64,000 bases of DNA. Origin: Clostridium amylolyticum (GTDB lineage: Bacteria > Bacillota > Clostridia > Clostridiales > Clostridiaceae). Every line of letters starts with the position of its first letter. Position 1 is the first letter of the stretch. The notes below the pieces were generated by a model, which was not told the DNA's origin, ran no database searches, and worked only from the letters and a program-made list of their open reading frames with translations. The position numbers and the translations under genes were made by a program. Shown here piece after piece: positions 16,327 through 23,635 of the stretch. The stretch lies in contig NZ_FQZO01000001.1 in NCBI RefSeq assembly GCF_900142075.1, forward strand, positions 744,001 to 808,000. The letters are read 5' to 3'.

Positions 16327-17553
16327 ATGGATGACAGAATAGTAATTGGAATGGATATAGGTTCATCAGGAATTTATGCTACAGCTGGAAAAGTAGATGC
16401 AATTGGTAATATTGAAATAGTAGCTAAAGTTGAAAAACTTGCAGTGGGAATTGATAAAGGAAGAATAACAGACTTTGATAAGGCATGTGAGTGCTTAGGG
16501 GAAACATTCAAAGAATTGGAAAATAACTTAAGTGAAGGGATTAGTGGGGCCTTTATTACCGTACCTAATGGATTATGTGAATTGGTACATAGTAAAGGTA
16601 TTATAACTATATCTAATAAAGAAAATAAAATAAGCCAAGAAGATATAATAAGGGTTAAGGAATCTGCAAAACTGATAAGCTTACCAGAAGGAAAGAAAAT
16701 AATTCAACTAGTGGAAGAAATGTATTTAGTAGATGGACAAAAAGTAAAGGAGGTACCCCTGGGTATCTCTGGAAAACATTTAGAGTTGAATGCACAAGTT
16801 GTAACTATGGATAATTTAGTTTTTAATGATTTTGAAAGATGCTTTTCAAAGATAAATAAAAAGCTTAAAGGAATAAGATTATCTTGTGAAGCCGCATCTC
16901 AATTATTAATCGATGATTTGGATAAAAGTAGAGGTGCAATACTTATTGACATTGGTGCCAGTAAGGCAGATATAGCTATTTATTCAGGAGGTAATTTAGT
17001 AGCATTAGATGAAGTTCATTTAGGTGGTAACAATATTACTAATGATTTAAGTTACTGTTTCAATATTACTATAGAAGAAGCAGAACAATTAAAGGTGGCA
17101 ATTAGTAGAGAATCTATAGAAAATGTGGATATTGCAAAATATGATAAGAATTTAATTTTAGAAGTGATAAATGCTAGAATAGAAGAAATTGTTGGCTTTA
17201 TATTTAAAGTGCTAAAGGGCAACATAGAAAAATACGATATTAATAATATAATTCTTTACGGAAATGCTTTAATAAACTTTAATGATATAAAGTACAGTTT
17301 CTCAAAATATACAGCTAAAAATATTAATATAGTAAGAAATGAAGATTTCAAATTACATAACTCTAAATTTATTAATGCTTGGGGACTTGTTACTTTAGTA
17401 CATTTTGAGTTAAAATGGAGATATAATTCAGAAATTGTATACTCAGAAGATGTTAAAGGAAATGCCATAAGGATAAACAAAAAAAATAAAAACAATAAAG
17501 AAGATAATAATTTTATTACAAAAATGAAAAGTTTTCTAGAGGATTTTTTCTAA
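16327..17553 (+). CDS. ftsA: Cell division protein FtsA (divergent)
   Basis: Actin-like ATPase of 408 residues that tethers FtsZ to the membrane. The phosphate-1 motif GMDIGSSGIYATAGKVD lies near residue 8 and the SHS2-like 1C region covers about 85-160. The second nucleotide motif ILIDIGASKADIAIYSGG lies near 205, followed by LGGNNITNDLSYCF. The C-terminal KMKSFLEDFF is a short amphipathic helix, as expected for membrane attachment. Overall conservation to model FtsA looks modest, but ftsZ follows 13 nt later. An AAAGGAGG lies 14 nt before the ATG and a weaker AAAGG is closer. Confidence 0.9.
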   Translation: MDDRIVIGMDIGSSGIYATAGKVDAIGNIEIVAKVEKLAVGIDKGRITDFDKACECLGETFKELENNLSEGISGAFITVPNGLCELVHSKGIITISNKENKISQEDIIRVKESAKLISLPEGKKIIQLVEEMYLVDGQKVKEVPLGISGKHLELNAQVVTMDNLVFNDFERCFSKINKKLKGIRLSCEAASQLLIDDLDKSRGAILIDIGASKADIAIYSGGNLVALDEVHLGGNNITNDLSYCFNITIEEAEQLKVAISRESIENVDIAKYDKNLILEVINARIEEIVGFIFKVLKGNIEKYDINNIILYGNALINFNDIKYSFSKYTAKNINIVRNEDFKLHNSKFINAWGLVTLVHFELKWRYNSEIVYSEDVKGNAIRINKKNKNNKEDNNFITKMKSFLEDFF

Positions 17554-17566
17554 AGGAGGAATTAAT

Positions 17567-18661
17567 TTGTTGGATTTTGACGTGGATATGCAAGAATTTG
17601 CTAATATTAAAGTTATAGGTTGTGGTGGCGGTGGAAGTAACGCTGTAAATAGAATGATATTAGATGGATTGAAAAATGTTGAATTTATTGCTATTAATAC
17701 TGATAAACAAGCATTGTTACTATCTAATGCATCTCAGAAGATACAAATTGGAGATAAATTAACCAAGGGGCTAGGGGCAGGGGCTAACCCTGAAATAGGT
17801 CAAAAAGCCGCTGAAGAGAGCAAAGAAGAAATAGCAGAAGCTATTAAGGGATCTGATATGGTATTTATTACAGCCGGAATGGGAGGAGGTACAGGTACTG
17901 GAGCAGCGCCTGTGGTGGCAGAAATTGCAAAATCTCTAGGTATTTTAACTGTTGGAGTTGTAACTAAACCATTTCCTTTTGAAGGAAGAAGAAGAATGAT
18001 GCATGCTGAAATGGGTATAGACAATTTAAGAAAACGAGTAGACACTCTAGTAACTATACCTAATGAAAGATTATTGACTATGGTAGATAAGAAAACTACC
18101 TTGCTAGATTCTTTTAAGTTTGCTGATGATGTTTTAAGACAAGGTGTACAAGGTATTTCAGATCTTATTACCATACCTGGTCTAGTTAATTTAGACTTTG
18201 CTGATGTTAGGGCTGTAATGCTAGATAAAGGTCTTGCTCATATGGGTGTAGGTAATGGAAAAGGTGATGAGAGAGCACAAGAGGCAGCAAAACAAGCTAT
18301 ATCTAGTCCATTACTAGAAACCTCTATTGTGGGAGCTACAGGGGTTCTTCTCAATGTAACTGGTGGTTTAGATTTAGGGCTTTTAGAAATAAATGAAGCA
18401 GCAGAGATAGTACAGCAAGCTGCAGACCCTGATGCTAATATTATATTCGGAGCTGTAATTGATGAAAATCTTAAAGATGAAATAAGGATTACAGTGATAG
18501 CTACAGGATTTGAAAAAGAGAAAGCAAAAGGTATTGAAACAAAGACTATTAATACAAATGTAAATAGTTTTAAAAGCAGTGAACCTGAAGTTGCATCCTC
18601 TAAAGAAGAGGATGATAATAATTTAGACATACCAGCTTTTTTAAGAAGACAAAAAAGATAA
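17567..18661 (+). CDS. ftsZ: Cell division protein FtsZ
   Basis: Tubulin-like GTPase of 364 residues that forms the division ring. The nucleotide loop VIGCGGGGSNAVNRM lies near residue 14. The tubulin signature GGGTGTGAAPVVAEIAKSLG lies near 108 and GRRRMMHAEMGI near 143, with the T7 loop NLDFADVRAVM near 207. A variable linker follows, and the C-terminal peptide NLDIPAFLRRQKR would bind FtsA. The start is TTG at 17567 (a second TTG follows) with AAAGGAGG 7 nt upstream; no ATG lies closer than 17588. The gene ends in a strong terminator. Confidence 0.99.
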   Translation: MLDFDVDMQEFANIKVIGCGGGGSNAVNRMILDGLKNVEFIAINTDKQALLLSNASQKIQIGDKLTKGLGAGANPEIGQKAAEESKEEIAEAIKGSDMVFITAGMGGGTGTGAAPVVAEIAKSLGILTVGVVTKPFPFEGRRRMMHAEMGIDNLRKRVDTLVTIPNERLLTMVDKKTTLLDSFKFADDVLRQGVQGISDLITIPGLVNLDFADVRAVMLDKGLAHMGVGNGKGDERAQEAAKQAISSPLLETSIVGATGVLLNVTGGLDLGLLEINEAAEIVQQAADPDANIIFGAVIDENLKDEIRITVIATGFEKEKAKGIETKTINTNVNSFKSSEPEVASSKEEDDNNLDIPAFLRRQKR

Positions 18662-18673
18662 CTTATATATTAA

Positions 18674-18710
18674 ATAGACAAGTGTTTTAAAACACTTGTC
18701 TATTTTTTTT
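18674..18710 (+). terminator. Strong terminator after ftsZ
   Basis: A perfect 30-nt palindrome (18674-18703) folds into a long stem and is followed by seven T. Confidence 0.92.
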
Positions 18711-18761
18711 GCAATATTATGTAATAATTTAACCTATAAAAAAATACATATGGAGTATAAA

Positions 18762-18794
18762 ATGACAAAATATTACTGAAATAAGTTATATAAT
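18762..18794 (+). promoter_or_regulatory. Candidate Spo0A-controlled promoter of spoIIGA-sigE
   Basis: TGACAAA at 18763-18769 fits the Spo0A box (TGNCGAA-like). It overlaps an ATGACA -35-like hexamer (18762-18767). TATAAT at 18789-18794 lies 21 bp downstream. The same over-long spacing with Spo0A boxes on the -35 is known for the B. subtilis spoIIG promoter. Assigned by eye. Confidence 0.5.
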
Positions 18795-18816
18795 AAAAGC
18801 AATAGAAGGTGAGTAT

Positions 18817-19614
18817 ATGAAAATATTCGTAGATGTGTTAATTTTAGAAAACTATTTAGTGAGTATGTTTTTAATAATAATCACTGCAAGAATACTGCAT
18901 ATAAAGAAAGAGTATCTTTTTATTCACTTATCTTCACTGATAGCAGCATTATATACACTAACTATTTTGTTTCCTAAAGTTAAAATATTATCCGCCGTGC
19001 CTTTTAAGATACTAATGCCCTTCATTATAGTGTTCATAGCTTTTAGAATTAAGGATTTATTAATTAATATAAAAGCTGCATTTACTTATTTAGCTCTGTC
19101 ATTCTTGTTAGCAGGTATATGTTTTTTTATAGAAATACGCAATATAAGTATAACTTCTAAGTTTGTTATAGATAGCTTTAACTATAAGAAATTTTTATTA
19201 GGAATAATTATAATTTTCTTAATCGTTGAAAGGATAGTTTCTTTTATTAAGGACAGGGGGGAAATAACTAGTTATATTTATAAATTAGAAATAAAGCATA
19301 AAGAATGTATAACTTCTTTTTACGCATTTCTAGATACTGGTAATGAACTTAGAGAACCTGCTACTAACCTTCCAGTAATTATAGTAGAAAAGTCAGTAAT
19401 GGATATTATTGCTATTAAAAATGAAAAATCTTTTCTTATCCCTTATAAATTGGTAGATGGAAGTAGAGGTGTTATTAATGGGTTTATACCTGAAGAGATA
19501 TGGCTATTTAAAAAGAACAAGAAAATGTTAATAAGGGCGGTAGTTTGTTTTACTGATGAAATTCTTAGTATAGAGAAAGATTATAGAGCATTGTTATCAA
19601 GAGGAATAATATAA
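18817..19614 (+). CDS. spoIIGA: Sigma-E processing peptidase SpoIIGA
   Basis: Membrane aspartic protease of 265 residues that removes the pro-sequence from sigma-E in the mother cell. The N-terminal half holds about five hydrophobic segments (residues 1-145). The C-terminal cytoplasmic half carries the aspartyl-protease motif FLDTGNELREP near residue 171 and the later SFLIPYKLVDGSRGVINGF segment. It lies 13 nt before sigE and downstream of ftsZ, exactly the spoIIG arrangement. Its promoter carries a Spo0A-box-like site. Confidence 0.96.
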   Translation: MKIFVDVLILENYLVSMFLIIITARILHIKKEYLFIHLSSLIAALYTLTILFPKVKILSAVPFKILMPFIIVFIAFRIKDLLINIKAAFTYLALSFLLAGICFFIEIRNISITSKFVIDSFNYKKFLLGIIIIFLIVERIVSFIKDRGEITSYIYKLEIKHKECITSFYAFLDTGNELREPATNLPVIIVEKSVMDIIAIKNEKSFLIPYKLVDGSRGVINGFIPEEIWLFKKNKKMLIRAVVCFTDEILSIEKDYRALLSRGII

Positions 19615-19627
19615 TGTAGGGGGTTAA

Positions 19628-20338
19628 ATGGTGATAAATTTAAATGTGTTATTAAATAGAATTCTTATTAAGCTAAAAATATTTATAAAAAAAATATATT
19701 ATGTTGGTGGGAATGATGCTTTGCCTCCACCTCTATCCAAGGATGAAGAAGATAATTTAGTTAATCAGTTAATTAAGGGAAATGAGAGCGTAAGGAGTAC
19801 ACTTATAGAAAGGAATCTTCGATTGGTTGTTTACATAGCCAGAAAGTTTGAAAATACAGGCGTAGGTGTAGAAGATTTAATTTCGGTAGGTACTATAGGG
19901 CTTATAAAGGCAGTTAATACATTTAATCCTGAGAAAAAGATTAAATTAGCTACTTATGCTTCAAGATGTATTGAAAATGAAATATTAATGTATTTAAGAA
20001 GAAATTCAAAAGTTAAGGCGGAGATATCTTTTTATGAACCATTAAATATCGACTGGGATGGAAATGAATTATTATTATCGGACATTCTAGGAACAGACAA
20101 TGATATTGTTTATAATCTTATAGAAGATGAAGTGGATAAGGAATTATTGTTTACCGCTATGAAAAAATTAAATGAAAGAGAGAAGGAAATAGTTAAACTA
20201 AGATTTGGACTTTGTGGTAGTAAAGAAAAAACCCAAAAAGAAGTAGCAGATATGCTTGGAATTTCCCAATCCTACATATCAAGGTTAGAAAAAAGAATTA
20301 TTAAAAGATTAAAAAAAGAAATTAGTAGAATGGTATAA
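19628..20338 (+). CDS. sigE: RNA polymerase sporulation sigma factor SigE (pro-sigma-E)
   Basis: Early mother-cell sigma factor of 236 residues. The first 27 or so are a basic amphipathic pro-sequence (LNRILIKLKIFIKKIYYVGG), with processing expected near YYVGG. The core shows LPPPLSKDEE, RNLRLVVYIARKFENTG, DLISVGTIGLIKAVNTFNPE and TYASRCIENEILMYLRR. The end shows KEVADMLGISQSYISRLEKR. It is nearly identical in these blocks to Bacillus sigma-E. The start is the GTG at 19628 (GGTAGGGGG upstream contains the ribosome-binding site). spoIIGA upstream encodes its activating protease; sigG follows after 80 nt. Confidence 0.98.
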   Translation: MVINLNVLLNRILIKLKIFIKKIYYVGGNDALPPPLSKDEEDNLVNQLIKGNESVRSTLIERNLRLVVYIARKFENTGVGVEDLISVGTIGLIKAVNTFNPEKKIKLATYASRCIENEILMYLRRNSKVKAEISFYEPLNIDWDGNELLLSDILGTDNDIVYNLIEDEVDKELLFTAMKKLNEREKEIVKLRFGLCGSKEKTQKEVADMLGISQSYISRLEKRIIKRLKKEISRMV

Positions 20339-20381
20339 GTTTGTCTATAGTATAAAAAGTTTCCTGAAGGAGATAATTTTA

Positions 20382-20393
20382 ATGAAGTTGTAA
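20382..20393 (+). other. Three-codon decoy ORF (MKL) upstream of sigG
   Basis: ATG-AAG-TTG-TAA has an ideal ribosome-binding site (AAGGAGA, 20367-20373, 8 nt away). The sigG ATG, 26 nt further on, has a poorer site (GAAGGG, 11 nt away). Both sites are preceded by the same CTGAAGG motif. It may lower sigG translation. Confidence 0.4.
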
Positions 20394-20418
20394 TTACTTC
20401 TGAAGGGACTGAACTTAT

Positions 20419-21192
20419 ATGATGATAAATAAGGTTGAAATCTGTGGAGTAAATACTTCTAAGCTTCCGGTTTTAAAAGAAGCTGAGATGAAGAGGCTAT
20501 TATTAGCTATGAAAAATGGAGATGAGAGCGCTAGAGAAATATTTATAAATGGCAATCTTAGGCTTGTTTTAAGTGTTATTCAACGTTTTAATAATCGTGG
20601 TGAAAATGTTGATGACCTATTTCAAGTTGGATGCATAGGACTTATGAAAGCCATTGATAATTTTGATCTATCACAAAATGTAAGATTCTCAACTTATGCT
20701 GTGCCTATGATAATTGGGGAGATAAGAAGATATTTAAGGGACAATAATGCCATTAGAGTAAGCAGGTCCTTAAGAGATATTGCTTATAGAGCATTACTAG
20801 TAAGAGATAGGCTTATTAATGAAAACAACAAGGAACCAACTATATCCCAAATAGCAAAAGAATTGCAAATCCCCAGGGAAGAAGTGGTATTTGCTTTAGA
20901 TGCCATTCAAGATCCTGTATCCTTATTTGAACCAATTTATCATGATGGTGGTGATGCTATATATGTTATGGATCAAATAAGTGATAATAAAAATCTAGAT
21001 GATTCTTGGCTAGAAAATATATCTATAAAAGAAGCCATGAAAAAATTAAACTCTAGAGAAAAGTTAATACTAACCTTAAGATTTTTCAATGGAAGAACTC
21101 AAATGGAGGTTGCAGAAGAAATAGGAATTTCTCAAGCTCAAGTTTCAAGACTAGAAAAAACAGCACTACGGCATATGAGAAAATATGTTTAA
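20419..21192 (+). CDS. sigG: RNA polymerase sporulation sigma factor SigG
   Basis: Late forespore sigma factor of 257 residues, with no pro-sequence. The N-terminus MMINKVEICGVNTSKLPVL matches the family region bound by the anti-sigma factor. Region 2 follows with NGNLRLVLSVIQRFNNRGEN, DLFQVGCIGLMKAIDNFD and RFSTYAVPMIIGEIRRYLRD. Region 3 has PTISQIAKELQIPREEV. Region 4 has LTLRFFNGRTQMEVAEEIG and SQAQVSRLEK. Adjacent to sigE as in all spore formers. Two ATG codons (20419, 20422) are possible starts. Translation may be weak because of a decoy ORF just upstream. Confidence 0.98.
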   Translation: MMINKVEICGVNTSKLPVLKEAEMKRLLLAMKNGDESAREIFINGNLRLVLSVIQRFNNRGENVDDLFQVGCIGLMKAIDNFDLSQNVRFSTYAVPMIIGEIRRYLRDNNAIRVSRSLRDIAYRALLVRDRLINENNKEPTISQIAKELQIPREEVVFALDAIQDPVSLFEPIYHDGGDAIYVMDQISDNKNLDDSWLENISIKEAMKKLNSREKLILTLRFFNGRTQMEVAEEIGISQAQVSRLEKTALRHMRKYV

Positions 21193-21217
21193 GAGCCTTA
21201 AGGGCTCTTTTTCTTTT
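21191..21217 (+). terminator. Terminator after sigG
   Basis: The stem AAGAGCC / GGGCTCTT is followed by TTTTCTTTTT. It overlaps the stop codon. Confidence 0.85.
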
Positions 21218-21314
21218 TAATAATTAATTCTAAATAATTTGTAAGCTTCATAGTATTTAATAAAAGAAAAGGCTATATACTAAAAGTTTATAGCTATTAA
21301 GGGGGATTTATTAT

Positions 21315-21575
21315 ATGGAGAACTCATTATTTTCTATAAACAATATACGCAATATGGAAGTTATAGATATTAGCAATGGCATTAAATTAGGATATATAAA
21401 AGACTTCAAAGTTGATTGTGATAACTATACGGTTATATCAATTTTAATTCCAATAAATAAAAACAATTGGTTAAGTAAATATGAATTAATGGAAATACCT
21501 TGGAGCAATATCGTTAAAATTGGCATAGATGTAATACTTGTAGAGGGCGAAAGTAAAAATGCAACTACTATATAG
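21315..21575 (+). CDS. YlmC/YmxH family sporulation protein (PRC-barrel)
   Basis: Small PRC-barrel protein of 86 residues, found in spore formers close to sigG and in Bacillus named YlmC/YmxH. The sequence shows the barrel-like MEVIDISNGIKLGYIKDFKV, ISILIPI and MEIPWSNIVKIGIDVILV. No catalytic residues are visible and the molecular role is unknown; the family is annotated as sporulation-linked. GGGGG precedes the ATG. It stands after the sigG terminator and before nrdR. Confidence 0.9.
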   Translation: MENSLFSINNIRNMEVIDISNGIKLGYIKDFKVDCDNYTVISILIPINKNNWLSKYELMEIPWSNIVKIGIDVILVEGESKNATTI

Positions 21576-21632
21576 TAATTTACCTTATTAGTATGTATAA
21601 TATACTTAACTATAGATGAAGGGTGTGAGCCT

Positions 21633-22088
21633 ATGAAGTGTCCATTTTGTTATTATGAGGAAAGTAAGGTTGTAGATTCACGATCTACAGAAGATTACAC
21701 AGCTATTAGAAGAAGAAGAGAATGTTTAAAGTGTGGAAAAAGATATACAACCTATGAAAAGATAGAAGATATTCCTATACAAGTTATAAAAAAAGATTTA
21801 ACTAGGGAAAATTTTGATAAGGATAAAATTATAAATGGGTTAATTAAAGCTTGTCAAAAAAGACCGGTATCAAGAAATCAAATTGAAGAAATAGCATTAG
21901 AGGTGGAGAAGGTATTGAGCAATCAGATGATTCAAGAAGTGAAGTCTGATCTTATCGGAGAATTGGTAATGGAGAGATTAAAAAAGATTGATGAGGTTTC
22001 CTATGTAAGGTTTGCATCTGTTTATAGACAATTTACTGATATAAATACTTTTATGGAAGAAATAAGAGATCTTATGAATAAAAAATAA
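21633..22088 (+). CDS. nrdR: Transcriptional repressor NrdR
   Basis: ATP/dATP-dependent repressor of ribonucleotide reductase genes, 151 residues as usual. The N-terminal zinc ribbon is MKCPFC...RECLKCGKRYTTYE, with four Cys at about 3, 6, 31 and 34. The ATP-cone domain follows from about residue 49 (VIKKDLTRENFDKDKIINGL, then ACQKRPVS). YVRFASVYRQFTDINTFMEE lies near the C-terminus. No ribonucleotide reductase gene is nearby. A long stem without a T-run follows the stop. Confidence 0.98.
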   Translation: MKCPFCYYEESKVVDSRSTEDYTAIRRRRECLKCGKRYTTYEKIEDIPIQVIKKDLTRENFDKDKIINGLIKACQKRPVSRNQIEEIALEVEKVLSNQMIQEVKSDLIGELVMERLKKIDEVSYVRFASVYRQFTDINTFMEEIRDLMNKK

Positions 22089-22116
22089 GCCAAACCTATA
22101 TATGGTTTGGCTTATT
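22084..22116 (+). terminator. Long stem-loop after nrdR
   Basis: A 13-bp stem (22084-22096 with 22104-22116) overlaps the nrdR stop. A T-run is lacking, so it may be a weak terminator or an RNA-stabilising stem. Confidence 0.55.
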
Positions 22117-22168
22117 AAATATACATTATTTTCTTATGTTAAGATATGGTTAAAGAAGTATAATAAAC

Positions 22169-22199
22169 TTAACAATAATTTATTAAAATACTTTATAAT
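22169..22199 (+). promoter_or_regulatory. Candidate promoter of pgeF-phoPR
   Basis: TTAACA (22169-22174) and TATAAT (22194-22199) are separated by 19 bp, about 25 nt before the pgeF ATG. Because phoP begins 11 nt after pgeF, this could drive phoPR too. Confidence 0.4.
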
Positions 22200-22224
22200 G
22201 TTAAAATAAATTAGGAGGGGTTTC

Positions 22225-22926
22225 ATGAGTGAAGTTTTAAAAATTGAAGATTATAAGTTTATCATAGATAAAATTAATAAAGGGAATTTCGTTTTTTCCA
22301 CTTCAGAAAATCATTTGAATATTAATATTAACAATATAAATGAAATTAAAGATAGTTTAATAGATAGGTTTAAAATAAAAGAAATTGCATATTCAAAACA
22401 AGTTCATAGTGACATAGTAATAGATTTTTATGGGGAAATTAAGCAAGGGGATGCCATTATATCTACTGGGAGTAAATTAGCCATAGGAGTTTTTACTGCT
22501 GACTGTGTTCCAATTTTAATTTGTGATTATAAAAATAAAACCGTTGCAGCGGTGCATAGTGGATGGAAAGGCACTTATAGTAACATCCTTGGAAAAACCA
22601 TTAATAAAATGATAAAAGACTATAAGTGTAGTTCAGAAAATATAATAGTTTATATAGGACCTCATATACATTCATGCTGTTATGAAGTAGGTGAAGAGAT
22701 TAGAAATAAATTTTTAGAAGCTGGATTTAGTGAAGATGTTATTGAAGGAAATAATTTAAACTTAAATAAATGCATTAAAGATCAATTGAGTGAAATGAAA
22801 ATAAATGATAGTCAAATATTAGAAATGCCTTATTGTACTAAATGTTCAAAAGAGTATAAATTTCACTCCTATAGAAGAGATAATAAAAGCAGTGGAAGAA
22901 ATTTTTCCTTTGTGTTTTTTGATTAG
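22225..22926 (+). CDS. pgeF: Purine nucleoside phosphorylase / peptidoglycan editing factor family (YlmD/YfiH, LACC1-like)
   Basis: Copper/zinc-binding protein of 233 residues in the YfiH/LACC1 family. Members act on purine nucleosides (phosphorolysis and adenosine deamination); in E. coli YfiH limits misincorporation into peptidoglycan. The metal and active-site motifs are AYSKQVHSD near residue 53, FTADCVPILICD near 90, VHSGWKGTYSN near 110 and GPHIHSCCYEVG near 149. YCTKCSKEYKFHSYRR lies near the end. In Bacillus ylmD also lies downstream of sigG and ylmC. Its stop is 11 nt from phoP, placing a two-component system in the same transcript. Confidence 0.93.
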   Translation: MSEVLKIEDYKFIIDKINKGNFVFSTSENHLNININNINEIKDSLIDRFKIKEIAYSKQVHSDIVIDFYGEIKQGDAIISTGSKLAIGVFTADCVPILICDYKNKTVAAVHSGWKGTYSNILGKTINKMIKDYKCSSENIIVYIGPHIHSCCYEVGEEIRNKFLEAGFSEDVIEGNNLNLNKCIKDQLSEMKINDSQILEMPYCTKCSKEYKFHSYRRDNKSSGRNFSFVFFD

Positions 22927-22937
22927 AGGAGGATATC

Positions 22938-23633
22938 ATGGAAGATAAAATACTTATTGTAGATGATGAGGAGCATATATTAGAATTATTAAAATTTAAC
23001 CTTGAAAATGCAGGGTTTAAAGTTATTACTGCTAGTAATGGTATAGAAGCGTTAGAATATTTAAAAAACTCTTTACCAAAGCTTATTCTTTTAGATCTCA
23101 TGCTTCCAGGAATGGATGGATATGATGTGTGTAAAGAGATAAGGAGAGAGAAAAATTTAAGTAATATACCAATAATAATGATTACAGCCAGAAGTGAAGA
23201 ACTAGATAAAATACTAGGTCTAGAGCTAGGGGCTGATGACTATATAACTAAACCATTTTCCATAAGAGAACTTATTGCAAGAGTTAAAGCTGTACTTAGA
23301 AGAACAACAAACTCTCCATCCAAGGACAAAGTTTTTTCTTATGGTAACTTGATGGTAGATTTTGAAAAGCATGAAGTAACTAAAAATGGAGATAGAGTAG
23401 ATTTAACATTAAAAGAATTTGAACTTTTAGAACTTCTTATTAAAAACAAAGGAAAGGTTTTAACAAGAGATTCCCTTTTGGATAAAATTTGGGGATATGA
23501 ATATATTGGAGAAACCAGAACGGTAGATGTACATATAAGACATTTAAGACAAAAGATAGAAGATGACGATAAGAATCCTAGATATATTGAAACTATAAGA
23601 GGTATAGGCTATAGATTCACCAGCGAGGAATAA
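22938..23633 (+). CDS. phoP: Phosphate response regulator PhoP/PhoB
   Basis: OmpR-type response regulator of 231 residues. The receiver domain carries the acidic pair VDDEEH near residue 9, the phospho-acceptor Asp in LILLDLMLPGMDGYDV near 53, ITARSEE near 80 and the conserved Lys in DDYITKPFS near 104. The winged-helix DNA-binding domain occupies about 130-229 with LTLKEFELLELLIKNKG, TVDVHIRHLRQKIE and IRGIGYRF. The next gene is the sensor kinase and the one after is pstS, which identifies it as the phosphate regulator. It would bind the repeated TTAACA-like sites before pstS. Confidence 0.94.
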   Translation: MEDKILIVDDEEHILELLKFNLENAGFKVITASNGIEALEYLKNSLPKLILLDLMLPGMDGYDVCKEIRREKNLSNIPIIMITARSEELDKILGLELGADDYITKPFSIRELIARVKAVLRRTTNSPSKDKVFSYGNLMVDFEKHEVTKNGDRVDLTLKEFELLELLIKNKGKVLTRDSLLDKIWGYEYIGETRTVDVHIRHLRQKIEDDDKNPRYIETIRGIGYRFTSEE

Positions 23634-23635
23634 TT

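Noticed and set aside
17800..18630. Two long reverse ORFs inside ftsZ
   Set aside because: They mirror the conserved FtsZ frame and have no start signals.
11727..20338. sigK and sigE as a duplication artefact
   Set aside because: They differ in pro-sequence and throughout, and each has its proper neighbours. They are the normal paralogues of spore formers.
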